Shown in pieces: positions 16,443 to 24,531 of a DNA stretch of 64,000 nucleotides (position 1 is the first letter of the stretch; each line of letters begins with the position of its first letter). The DNA is taken from the NCBI RefSeq assembly GCF_000620705.1, contig NZ_KK211170.1:132836-196835 (forward strand), given 5' to 3'. The DNA is from Nocardioides sp. URHA0020. GTDB taxonomy: Bacteria > Actinomycetota > Actinomycetes > Propionibacteriales > Nocardioidaceae. Under the pieces are notes generated by a model. That model did no database searches. It was not told the DNA's origin and was given only the letters and a program-made list of their open reading frames with translations. A program made the position numbers and the translations under genes.

Positions 16443-19400
16443 GGCTTGACCGGCGTCAACAAGAGCTTGACCTTGTGCAAGGTGGAGAACTCATCGGCCT
16501 TCCGGTTCAGGTCGCTCATGAGCTGGACGGTCAGCTGGGGCCGACCGTCCTGCTTCACAAGGTCCTTCGTCATCGCCATCACGGCGCGGGCGAAGGTGCG
16601 CAGGAGTTCCACTGTATCCGGGCCAGCGACAAGTCCGGGTTGGACGACCTTCACCTCGAGGTCAAACGGGTCAAATCCGCCCGTCTTATTCGCGATGGCC
16701 ACCTGAATGCGACCCCGGTCGGTCATCGGCTTCACGGCGGCGACCTGTGCGTCAGCTGCCTCAATCACTCCGCCGACGGCCTTCTTGATGATCTCTCGAA
16801 CGAGGAGCTCACTGGGGTTTGCTCCGGACCGTGCCGGGCTTTCGTGTTCGCCGGCCGCGACTCCGCCTTGGCCGATCGACTCATGGGTCCCTGGCACATC
16901 CGAGATGTAGTAGATGGCGTACAGATTGATCCCGGAGTTCTTGAGGACGTCCGCGATGAAGCCAGCTTCGCAATCAACACTGCGGACGCTCTCGTCCTTC
17001 ATCCACTTGATCATCGACTCGCTCTCGGTGATCGGCGAGTGCACGCCCACGTGCAGTCCGCCGCGCTCCACCTGGCTGGCACCCAGCCCGGCCGACGCCG
17101 TCAGGTCGTCCAGATCGGCGAAGGCCTTGTTGGGCAGGCGGTCTCCTTCGCCGATCTTCGCCGTCTCGAAATCTGTCACATCAGCGACCTGGGCGACCTG
17201 CTCCGGCACCATCGTCTGGCCCTTCTTCATGCCCGGGCCCAGTCCGCCGGCCGTACCGACGAAGGTGATGTGCTTGACCCCGAGCTCTTCCAGCGCCTCG
17301 GCCAGGAAGCCTGCCCGGTCCCCGAAGAAGTGGGGGGAGATCTGGAAGAGTGCGAGATTGACCTCCTTCCGTTCCTTGTTCTTCAACCTGAACACGGTCG
17401 AGTTGAAGTTGGGCAGCTCGAGATCGACCGTCGGCTTGGTCACTTTGAACTTTTCCAGAACCGACTTCAGCTCCTTCTTCTGACCGATGGACGCAATCTC
17501 GACGTCGGTGATCCCGTTGCTGCGCATGATGTCCAGGTACATCGCCTTGTAGTCGATGTCTTCTTGGTGGACTTTCACCTTCCCGAGGTCGATCCGATCC
17601 ACCGTGATGGTGTTGACCCTGATGGCCGAGACACCGACGCCGACGAGGACGATCTTGCCTTCGTCGTCGATTGCCGGGGGCTTGCCGATGAAGGGGACCT
17701 CGGCGCAAAGCGTGGAGTTGTCCGGACCGACCAGGAGGTATCGGGCGATGTTTGCCGTGCGACTGATGACATTGCGTGCTTTGTATTCCCCGTATTGCCA
17801 AGGCCCGGACTCGACGGCCGCGTCAAGTTCTTCCTTCAGGATGCCGTCGCGGTACAGCTCGTAGAACAGGAAGGCGCCAACCGTCTGGATGGCATAGCTG
17901 GCGCCCGGCAGCGTCTGGAAGACGACCTTGGCGAGCCCGGTCTTCGGGTTGCCGATGATGAACTTCTTCGTGCCGGCGTGCGAGCTCGGCACCTCCAACA
18001 CCTCGGTGAATCCCTCCGCGTGCATCTTGCCGAACGACGCCAGCGCGCTCGTGGCGTGGACCTCGACTTCGACGCGTTTCTTGATCACCCAGTCGATCAG
18101 GGGGTCGTTCAGCTTGTCACCGACGTAGTCGTTGATGTCCTTGATGGAGTGCGTCTGCCTGCCGGTCCTCATAGCGAGGAGCGAGGCATGGATCTCCTCG
18201 TTCTCGACAAGCGCGCTGACCTTCTCGGACAGATTGGGATAGGCATCGAAGAGAGCAGCCAGGCGTGCAGCCTTCTTGTGGATGTGGCGTTTGAGGATCT
18301 CGTCGACTGTTTCGAGCTTGAGCCGAGCGACGACCTTCTCGAGCTCGGCCGCACGTCGCTTCACCTCAGCGTCGTGCTCCTTCTTCTTGCTCACTGGGTC
18401 GAAATCCTGCCGGTTTGCCACCAGGGAGCCCTCGAGGTGGTCCAGGAGGATCGCCCGCGCCTTGCCGTCCTCTTGGTCGAGCCCGCTCACCCGGATCGCC
18501 TCGTCGTACTTCGTGCCGACCTTGTCCTTCGAAAACTTCTCCCTGGTCATCGCGAGGTAGGCAGACTTGGTCTCTGGGTCGTCCAGGATCGCCGGCGGGA
18601 TCATCGAGTCGACGGTGGCCGACTCCTCGTCGATCAGTCTGATGACCGTCGGAAGCATGTCGTCCTTCCGCAGCTCGGCCTTGAGCGCGGCCGTAGCTTT
18701 CTCGGCGATCTCCTTCTTCTGCTCATCCGATGCGACACCGAGCGCGCGATTGGGCATCTCCATGACCCCTGCTTTGAACAAGTCGGCCCCGGTGACCAGG
18801 CCTTTCTTGTACCTGGCGCGCAGGATGCCGCCGGACGGCAAGGCCGTCAGCCGCATCAACAGTGCTTCGTCGGGCAGAGCCGGATGCTCAAGCTTCGGCA
18901 ACCCCCCGGCGACCGCTTTCATCCGCTCAAGATGCACGGCAGCGGCACGGAAGTCTCCACCACCGATCAGACCCCGCATCTTCCCCAACCATTCAAGGAC
19001 GTCATAGGCGGCGTCCTTGCGTTCAGCCGGACGCACCGCCTCCACGACCTCCTGAGCACTGGCCACCTCACCGACCGGCTCGTACTTCGCTGCGTCCTCG
19101 CTGTCCACAGCAACGTCCAGCGCCGCCTCTCCGTCCACCGGCTGCAACGAGTACTTCCCCGGTTCGACCTCGTAGGCCAGGAAGATCCGATCCCCAGGAC
19201 CCTTGACCCTCTTGCCGGATTGCCCCGAGGTGAGAGCGCGGCGGATAACGGTCGACCGGCGAGCACCCCCACCGCCAGGCTGGAGCGTGTGGGCGAGCTC
19301 GTGAGCGATCAACCGTTCCCCGGCGGCGGAGTCCGGGGCGAAGCGCCCCTCACCGAAGAAGATGTCACTGCCTACCGTGAATGCCTCCGCAGAAACCAAG

Positions 19401-19846
19401 CGGTTGAGCCTGTCCGGCTCAGCGCCGGTATGCACCCGAACGTTGGAGAGCGCTGCTCCAAAACCCCGCTCCATCCGTGAGCGGACCTCGGTCGGCAACG
19501 CGTCACCGGAGCCGCGGAGACGGTCGATCCGACCGGCAATGTCGCCCGAGAGCGCGCCCCCCTCGTACCCCACCGTGGGCCGCTCGTCCGCGCCGACAGA
19601 TCGACGGAGTTGATCGCAGGCAGGCCCGTGAGGGTGAGGCGCTCCCGTCGCTGACTTGAGGCGGGCCAGCGCATCGTCGGCCCGACGGTCAGCGTCGCGC
19701 TCGACCGGGTCATCCGCATTGCCCACGGGAAGCGCCGGGGTCCGGGTCGACAGCGGCACCGGATTCACCGGTCCGGTCTCGGATGCCTCCGGCGCGCCGG
19801 TCGTCGTTGGCGCGGCGGGCTCGCGCTCAAGCTTCTCTGCGCCCAT
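16439..19846 (-). CDS. DUF4157 (eCIS-core) protein with C-terminal nucleoside phosphorylase-like domain
   Basis: This 1135-aa multidomain protein has a disordered N-terminus and then a DUF4157/eCIS-core domain (about 115-190). That domain has 'ALSNVRVHTG', 'AFTVGSDIFFGEGRFAP' and the metalloprotease-like 'LIAHELAHTLQ' (HELAH at 182-186). Residues about 250-680 are charged and helical. Residues about 690-1025 resemble PNP/MTAN nucleosidases: 'GKIVLVGVGVSAI', 'FVGTAGGLGPGMKKGQ' (about 862-877), 'SVDCEAGFIADVL' with the candidate catalytic Glu near 960, and 'YYISDVPG'. DUF4157 proteins accompany extracellular contractile injection systems and toxins. ATG 19846 (GGGGTGG 6 nt upstream) is preferred; GTG 19876 would add 10 residues. 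It is coupled to the 16053 gene. Confidence 0.8.
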   Translation of the reverse strand: MGAEKLEREPAAPTTTGAPEASETGPVNPVPLSTRTPALPVGNADDPVERDADRRADDALARLKSATGAPHPHGPACDQLRRSVGADERPTVGYEGGALSGDIAGRIDRLRGSGDALPTEVRSRMERGFGAALSNVRVHTGAEPDRLNRLVSAEAFTVGSDIFFGEGRFAPDSAAGERLIAHELAHTLQPGGGGARRSTVIRRALTSGQSGKRVKGPGDRIFLAYEVEPGKYSLQPVDGEAALDVAVDSEDAAKYEPVGEVASAQEVVEAVRPAERKDAAYDVLEWLGKMRGLIGGGDFRAAAVHLERMKAVAGGLPKLEHPALPDEALLMRLTALPSGGILRARYKKGLVTGADLFKAGVMEMPNRALGVASDEQKKEIAEKATAALKAELRKDDMLPTVIRLIDEESATVDSMIPPAILDDPETKSAYLAMTREKFSKDKVGTKYDEAIRVSGLDQEDGKARAILLDHLEGSLVANRQDFDPVSKKKEHDAEVKRRAAELEKVVARLKLETVDEILKRHIHKKAARLAALFDAYPNLSEKVSALVENEEIHASLLAMRTGRQTHSIKDINDYVGDKLNDPLIDWVIKKRVEVEVHATSALASFGKMHAEGFTEVLEVPSSHAGTKKFIIGNPKTGLAKVVFQTLPGASYAIQTVGAFLFYELYRDGILKEELDAAVESGPWQYGEYKARNVISRTANIARYLLVGPDNSTLCAEVPFIGKPPAIDDEGKIVLVGVGVSAIRVNTITVDRIDLGKVKVHQEDIDYKAMYLDIMRSNGITDVEIASIGQKKELKSVLEKFKVTKPTVDLELPNFNSTVFRLKNKERKEVNLALFQISPHFFGDRAGFLAEALEELGVKHITFVGTAGGLGPGMKKGQTMVPEQVAQVADVTDFETAKIGEGDRLPNKAFADLDDLTASAGLGASQVERGGLHVGVHSPITESESMIKWMKDESVRSVDCEAGFIADVLKNSGINLYAIYYISDVPGTHESIGQGGVAAGEHESPARSGANPSELLVREIIKKAVGGVIEAADAQVAAVKPMTDRGRIQVAIANKTGGFDPFDLEVKVVQPGLVAGPDTVELLRTFARAVMAMTKDLVKQDGRPQLTVQLMSDLNRKADEFSTLHKVKLLLTPVKP

Positions 19847-20322
19847 CGAATACCACCCCGAGGAAGGTCTTGGCACAGGCGAAGGAAGGACCCCACGCCC
19901 GCCCCCAAGCGCACGCTAGATCACATCTGGCCCCGAGCTCACCTTCTTTGCGAAAGAGCCCTCAGGAATGATCCCCGGTGAACGATCAGACAGTGTCGGA
20001 ATCTGCGCCGGTGGACGGCCCGGCCCGGGTTCTGCTGGACGAGCGGTCTTGTACTCGCTTCGCCACACCGACACCGACACCGACCTACTCGCTGCCGCCG
20101 ATCGAATGCTCGCTCTCCGTCACCCCGCACGGGCGCTGAACATGGCACCGGGGGGTCGGGGCGAAGGTGCGGACCTGGCCGACGGTCTCGACCGGGTCGT
20201 GGCGGGTCACCGCAACCACCCCGATTTGGCCGCCGCCGCGACCGGCCGACACCACCGTGATCGGCACCCAACCTCACGGTCGCCGGGCGGGTAGTTCAGG
20301 TGTCGCTTGTGCCGCGGTGCAC
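19847..20322. other. intergenic upstream of the DUF4157 gene
   Basis: Nearly 480 bp with no credible gene on either strand; the open frames are Arg/Pro-rich shadows. It must hold the promoter of the DUF4157 operon (minus strand), but I see no clear -10/-35 pair. Confidence 0.5.
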
Positions 20323-20418
20323 GCGCAGCGGCCCCGCTGGGGGAAACCTGGGGGAATCCTCCGCGGGGCCGCGCGTTCGTGCAGGTCAGACGCCCCTTCG
20401 GGCCCTGGCTCAGATGTC
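20323..20418. repeat. 96-bp stem-loop repeat, copy B
   Basis: Second copy of the 15661-15758 element. It retains GCGGCCCCGC...GCGGGGCCGC, and the inner helix is GGGGGA...TCCTCC, so the stem is kept by a G-U pair where copy A has A-U. It ends with CGTTCGTGCAGGTCAGACG (20374-20392). It abuts exactly the point where the IS110 transposase reading frame loses similarity. Confidence 0.7.
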
Positions 20419-20716
20419 CTTGTCCGGTGGCGAAGACCCGAGTTCTGGCTGACAGCTTCGGCGGGACATCGACGACCTCTTCGCCGTCGGCGACCAGGCG
20501 CATGGCGACGTGCCGGCCGATGCCGCTGCATCCCTCGATCGCCCAGACCCGGTCCGACCAGCGTCGCGCTACCTCGAGCATCGATCGGTAGCCGGCGACA
20601 TCGGTGCCGAACCGACCTCCACCGACAACGGTCTCGTCGCCTGTCATGACCTCGATCGTCACTGACCGTTTGTGCGGATCCATCCCGATCACGACCCGCT
20701 GCGTTGCGTGTTCCAT
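20419..20716 (-). pseudogene. IS110 family transposase, N-terminal fragment
   Basis: About 99 residues of the RuvC-like DEDD domain of an IS110 transposase. 'RVVIGMDPHKRSVTIEV' carries the first catalytic Asp, and 'VWAIEGCSGIGRHVAMRLV' carries the Glu. 'VVDVPPKLSARTRVFATGQG' follows. In relatives this continues with a 'KTDATDAH'-like segment holding the remaining acidic residues and then the Ser domain. Here the similarity stops at GQG, where repeat copy B begins, so about three quarters of the usual 400-aa protein is missing. The start ATG 20716 is intact. The element cannot be active. Confidence 0.8.
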
Positions 20717-21086
20717 TTGCTGCTCCCGACACTCGATCCGATGGGGTTCTCGAGTCGGGAGGGCACCGCCACTTCGAGCCGAGCAAACCCCTCTTGGGCC
20801 TCTCCCGCTCATAGGTCGGCACCCGGGTCACGCAGGCCAAATGAGAGCCACACGACGAATCGAGGGCAGCCGAAATGAGAGCGACGACCCGGGCACCTAG
20901 ACCGAGCCTCGCTAGGCACCGGTCATGAGGCAATGGAACAAGTAGCCGATGAGCGTGTGCCATCTGCGGTCAGCGATGAACGCCCTAGCGACCTTCACGC
21001 GGCTAGTTACCTGGTGTGCGTTGGACGACTAGTTGCCGAGAGACGCTGCGCTGTCATGACGTTGAACAGGTGCGTGAGCCACGAGT
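20717..21086. mobile_element. probable non-coding left end of the IS110 remnant
   Basis: About 370 bp without a gene. It includes two near-copies of AAATGAGAGC(C/G)ACGAC (about 20838 and 20873) and partial inverted repeats around ACCCGGGC(A/T)CC. IS110 elements carry a long non-coding end upstream of the transposase that encodes a bridge RNA. This segment is in the right place to be its relic, but element ends cannot be defined by eye. Confidence 0.3.
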
Positions 21087-22087
21087 CTACGAGAGGGCGA
21101 AGTGTGCTGGGACGTAGCAACCTTCACGCTCGGCGCGCACGGCTGCCGCTGTCCTCGAAGGTGCCTCGAGTTTGTGGAGGATGTGCTCGAGGTGCGTGGC
21201 CACTGTCCGTTGCGCGATGGCCAACCTTTTCGCGACCTGCTGGTTTGAGAACCCCTCGACGACCAGGCCCAGCACCTCGAGTTCTCGGGCCGTGAGGGCG
21301 CGGCAGTCAACGTCGGGGGTGAGCAGGACAGCGCCCGACACGAACGCCGGCAGGTCGCTCGGCGCGAGCACCGTCAGGCGCACGTGACCGCATGGCGCTT
21401 CACCCCACGGCCACATGAATGACCGGTAGACCTGTCCGTTCCTGATGCCGCGCCTGGCGACCTGCACAGCCGGCGACGCGCGATCAAGAAGTGCGTGCCC
21501 CTCCAGACCTGGGAGCGGACACGTGGTGCCGTCCCGCAGCAACACAGCACCGGCCTTGGCGCCGCACACCAGGCGCGCGCTCGCAAGCAGGGAACGGGTG
21601 GGGGACACGGCTCGGGCGATGACCGGCGAGAGCTGCATGACTATGGTGCGCACCGCGACCGACGGCGGCTGTCCGCTGGAGAACAGGAGGCCGAGAACCC
21701 CAGGTGAGGTCCCCCGGGTTCGAAGAGTGGTACTCCTAGACCCTCGCGGAAGCCGGCCGGGACCAAGCACTCCGCCCAGGTGGGCAGCTCGTCCGTGCCG
21801 AGCGGCAGATCGCCCAGGCTGACAGGGGGCCGGTTGCGGTTGCATCCGGTCAGCTCGAGCTCCTGCGCGACCGACGGCCGGTCCAGGAAGTCCACGACCG
21901 ACGCATCGAGCCCGCTGCTGCTCACTGTCGCGTAGCTGGTCGACCGCTGATCTGCCAGTGCGATGTACGACGCCTCGACAGGGAGACATCGACTCAGCGT
22001 CCGGAGCAGTTCCTGAGCGCGCTCCGGCAGTGAGGCGGCGGAGGCGGCGATCTCGGCAACCTCGACTATGGGCACATCGACGCGCAC
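21087..22087 (-). pseudogene. GAF-LuxR family regulator, frameshifted
   Basis: The N-terminal part (GAF-like: 'LPERAQELLRTLSRCLPVEA', 'GFREGLGVPLFEPGGPHLG') is in one minus-strand frame. The rest is in another ('VLGLLFSSGQPPSVAVRTIV', then the LuxR helix-turn-helix 'LTARELEVLGLVVEGFSNQQ', 'AIAQRTVATHLEHILHKL'). The frames join if one G is added to the GGGG run at 21701-21698. The start GTG 22087 follows AGAGGAG. The gene is divergent from the zinc-ADH operon and probably once controlled it. A sequencing error at the homopolymer is the alternative. Confidence 0.75.
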
Positions 22088-22314
22088 GGCGCTCCTCTCA
22101 CAGGCGCGCAAGGGGGCGCCGACTGAAGATGGCTCCTAGTACCCACACACGCCGAGTTCATCGCGCTGAGCTCGAGCAGACCCCACGCTGGAGCCGGGGA
22201 CGGTTCGACGAGGGCCTCGGCATTTGTGCCGATACCAGCCGGGCGTCATGCGAGGTCTACTCGGATGAGCCGAAGCAGCGGGTTTCGGGACGCATTCGCG
22301 ACGAGGAGGCAATC

Positions 22315-23469
22315 ATGAAGGCAGTGGTCTACGAGGGACCTCGACGGGTCAGCGTCAAGGATGTGCCCGACGCGCGGATCGAGCGGGCAACAGACGTACT
22401 GGTCCGGATCACGTCGACGAACATCTGCGGTTCGGACCTGCACATGTACGAGGGACGCACCGACTTCGAGCCGGGACGCTGGTTCGGTCACGAGAACCTT
22501 GGCGAGGTGGTCGAGGTCGGCGACGGCGTCGACAAGGTGCGGGTCGGCGACTACGTCGTCCTGCCGTTCAACATCGCGTGCGGCCACTGCAAGAACTGCG
22601 AGCGCCAGCTCACGAACTACTGCCTGACGGCGCAGCCGGAGCCGAAGATGGCCGGTGCCGCCTACGGGTTCGCCGACATGGGGCCGTACGGCGGCGGTCA
22701 GGCCGAGCTGCTGCGGGTGCCGTGGGGCGACTTCAACTGTCTGCGGCTGGGCGAGGACGCCGAGGAGCGGCAGACCGACTACGTCATGCTCGCCGACATC
22801 TTCCCGACCGGCTACCACGCCACGGAGATGGCCGGGGTGAAGCCCGGTGACCAGACCGTCATCTACGGCGCCGGGCCGGTGGGACTCATGGCAGCCCTAT
22901 CGGCGACGGTCAAGGGCGCGAGCAAGGTCATGGTCGTCGACCGTCATCCTGACCGGCTGGCCCTGGCCGAGTCGATCGGCGCGATCGCCATCGACGACTC
23001 CCAGGTCGACCCGGTGGAGGCGGTGCTGGAACAGACGATGGGGCTCGGCGCGGACAACGGCTGCGAGTGCGTCGGTTATCAGGCGCACGAGCCCAGTGGC
23101 GACGAGCAGGCCAACCTCACGATGAACCGTCTGGTCGCCTCCGTGCGGTTCACCGGGACCATCGGCTGCGTAGGGGTCTTCGTGCCCGAGGACCCGGGTG
23201 CCAGCGACGAGCTGGCCAAGCAGGGCAAGCTCGCCTTCGACTACGGCATGTTCTGGTTCAAGGGCCAGCACGTCGGCAGCGGCCAGGCGCCGGTCAAGAA
23301 GTACAACCGCCAGCTGCGCGACCTGATCGCCGCGGGGAAGGTGGAGCCTTCGTTCATCGTGAGCCACGAGCTCCCACTCGACCAGGCCCCCGAGGCCTAC
23401 GAGCGCTTTGACAACCGCGAGGACGGCTGGACCAAAGTCGTCCTCCACCCGGCGATGGCAGGAGCGTGA
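22315..23469 (+). CDS. zinc-dependent alcohol dehydrogenase, formaldehyde-dehydrogenase-like
   Basis: This is a 384-aa medium-chain dehydrogenase. Catalytic zinc ligands are in 'NICGSDLHMYEG' (Cys) and 'FGHENLGEVV' (His); the structural zinc site is 'CGHCKNCERQLTNYC'; NAD(P) binding is 'YGAGPVGLMAA'. Long insertions ('MAGAAYGFADMGPYGGGQAE' and a long 'GVFVPEDPGAS' loop) match the glutathione-independent formaldehyde dehydrogenase (FdhA) subgroup. ATG 22315 has GAGGAGG upstream. It leads an operon with 23471, 24043 and 24528, mostly overlapping by ATGA. Aldehyde or alcohol oxidation is certain in kind; the substrate is not. Confidence 0.88.
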   Translation: MKAVVYEGPRRVSVKDVPDARIERATDVLVRITSTNICGSDLHMYEGRTDFEPGRWFGHENLGEVVEVGDGVDKVRVGDYVVLPFNIACGHCKNCERQLTNYCLTAQPEPKMAGAAYGFADMGPYGGGQAELLRVPWGDFNCLRLGEDAEERQTDYVMLADIFPTGYHATEMAGVKPGDQTVIYGAGPVGLMAALSATVKGASKVMVVDRHPDRLALAESIGAIAIDDSQVDPVEAVLEQTMGLGADNGCECVGYQAHEPSGDEQANLTMNRLVASVRFTGTIGCVGVFVPEDPGASDELAKQGKLAFDYGMFWFKGQHVGSGQAPVKKYNRQLRDLIAAGKVEPSFIVSHELPLDQAPEAYERFDNREDGWTKVVLHPAMAGA

Positions 23470-23470
23470 C

Positions 23471-24046
23471 ATGAGCACGACACTGGAAGGGCGACGCGTC
23501 GCCATCCTGGCGGCCGACGGCGTGGAGCGGGTCGAGCTGGAGGAGCCGCAGCGCGCTCTCCGTGACGCTGGCGCCACCACCGACATCATCTCGATCAAGG
23601 GCGGCGAGATCGCCGCGCGCAATCAGGACCTCGAGGACGCCGGGACCTTCCCGGTGGATCGGCAGGTGAGCGAGACCTCGGTCGACGACTACGACGCCTT
23701 GTTGCTCCCCGGCGGAACCGTCAACCCGGACAAGCTGCGGATGGAGTCCGCCGCGGTCGCCTTCGTCCGCGACTTCGTCGAGTCGGGGAAGCCGGTGGCC
23801 TCCATCTGCCACGGCCCGTGGAGCCTCGTCGAGGCAGACGTCGCGCGTGGCCGCACCTTGACGTCCTGGCCCAGCATCCGCACCGACCTGCGCAACGCCG
23901 GCGCAGAGGTGGTCGACGAGGAGGTCGTCACCGACGGGAACATCACCACGAGCCGTTCCCCGGACGACCTGCCGCCGTTCTGCGAACGCATCGTGCAGGA
24001 GTTCGCTGGCGCGCCGCAGCCCGCTGGAGCAGGAGGACGCTCATGA
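23471..24046 (+). CDS. DJ-1/PfpI family protein (type 1 glutamine amidotransferase fold)
   Basis: This 191-aa protein has the PfpI/YhbO architecture: 'RVAILAADGVERVELEEPQR' at the N-terminus, the nucleophile elbow 'VASICHGPWSLVEA' with catalytic Cys near 118, and 'VTDGNITTSRSPDDLPPF' at the end. Members act as chaperone/deglycase-like stress proteins or amidases. It sits between two dehydrogenases that could produce or consume reactive aldehydes, so protection from aldehyde damage is plausible. The start is 1 bp after the ADH stop. Confidence 0.9.
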   Translation: MSTTLEGRRVAILAADGVERVELEEPQRALRDAGATTDIISIKGGEIAARNQDLEDAGTFPVDRQVSETSVDDYDALLLPGGTVNPDKLRMESAAVAFVRDFVESGKPVASICHGPWSLVEADVARGRTLTSWPSIRTDLRNAGAEVVDEEVVTDGNITTSRSPDDLPPFCERIVQEFAGAPQPAGAGGRS

Positions 24047-24531
24047 GCCACTCCACGACCAACGTCGCAACCCGTGCAGCCCGCGTGGGCGGCAGCCTGG
24101 TCCGCCAGGTCCGGTCCGTGATCGACCCCTCGGCCGCCCGACCGGCCGGCGGCAACCAGCCGACGTCCGGGTGGTTGGTGGTGACGGTGCTCTGCCAATC
24201 GTCCGACATCGACACCGACGCCCTGCCCGCACCGCTGTCGGAGCTCGCGGACCGGATCGAGGTCCGCGTCCGTCCGGCCGCCGGCGACAAGGGCACCGAA
24301 CTGGGCGCCCGCCTGCGTGACCAGCCGCCCGCGGCCGGCGCGCCGCGACGCCTGAGCGGCAACGACGCTCACTCCGAGCTCCGGTCGGCCCTTCGTCAGG
24401 CCAAGCAGGTCATCGAGGTCGGAGAGGTGCTGGCGGTCGACCCGGCACCGCACGGCAAGAGGACGCCCACTCCCGGTGGTGTCCTCCTGGAGTCCTGGAC
24501 CAAGGCGGCCCCCGAGGCAGGTGAGCGATGA
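24043..24531 (+). CDS. hypothetical protein in the zinc-ADH operon
   Basis: A 162-aa protein that I do not recognise. The N-terminal part is basic ('NVATRAARVGGSLVRQVRSV'). There is one hydrophobic strand, 'GWLVVTVLCQSSDIDTDALP', then 'RIEVRVRPAAGDKGTELGAR' and a helical C-terminus ('SELRSALRQAKQVIEVGEVL'). The sequence reads as an intracellular alpha/beta protein with no transmembrane helix. It overlaps both neighbours by ATGA (24043 and 24528), so it is tightly coupled to the dehydrogenases and may be an accessory or regulatory subunit. Confidence 0.75.
   Translation: MSHSTTNVATRAARVGGSLVRQVRSVIDPSAARPAGGNQPTSGWLVVTVLCQSSDIDTDALPAPLSELADRIEVRVRPAAGDKGTELGARLRDQPPAAGAPRRLSGNDAHSELRSALRQAKQVIEVGEVLAVDPAPHGKRTPTPGGVLLESWTKAAPEAGER

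Noticed and set aside
16475..19480. 1001-aa open frame on the plus strand
   Set aside because: It is antisense to the DUF4157 gene and has no domains or ribosome-binding site. The minus frame has clear HELAH and nucleosidase-like motifs.
19939..20277. 112-aa minus-strand ORF upstream of the DUF4157 gene
   Set aside because: Arg/Cys/Gly-rich translation with no domain; probably non-coding promoter region.
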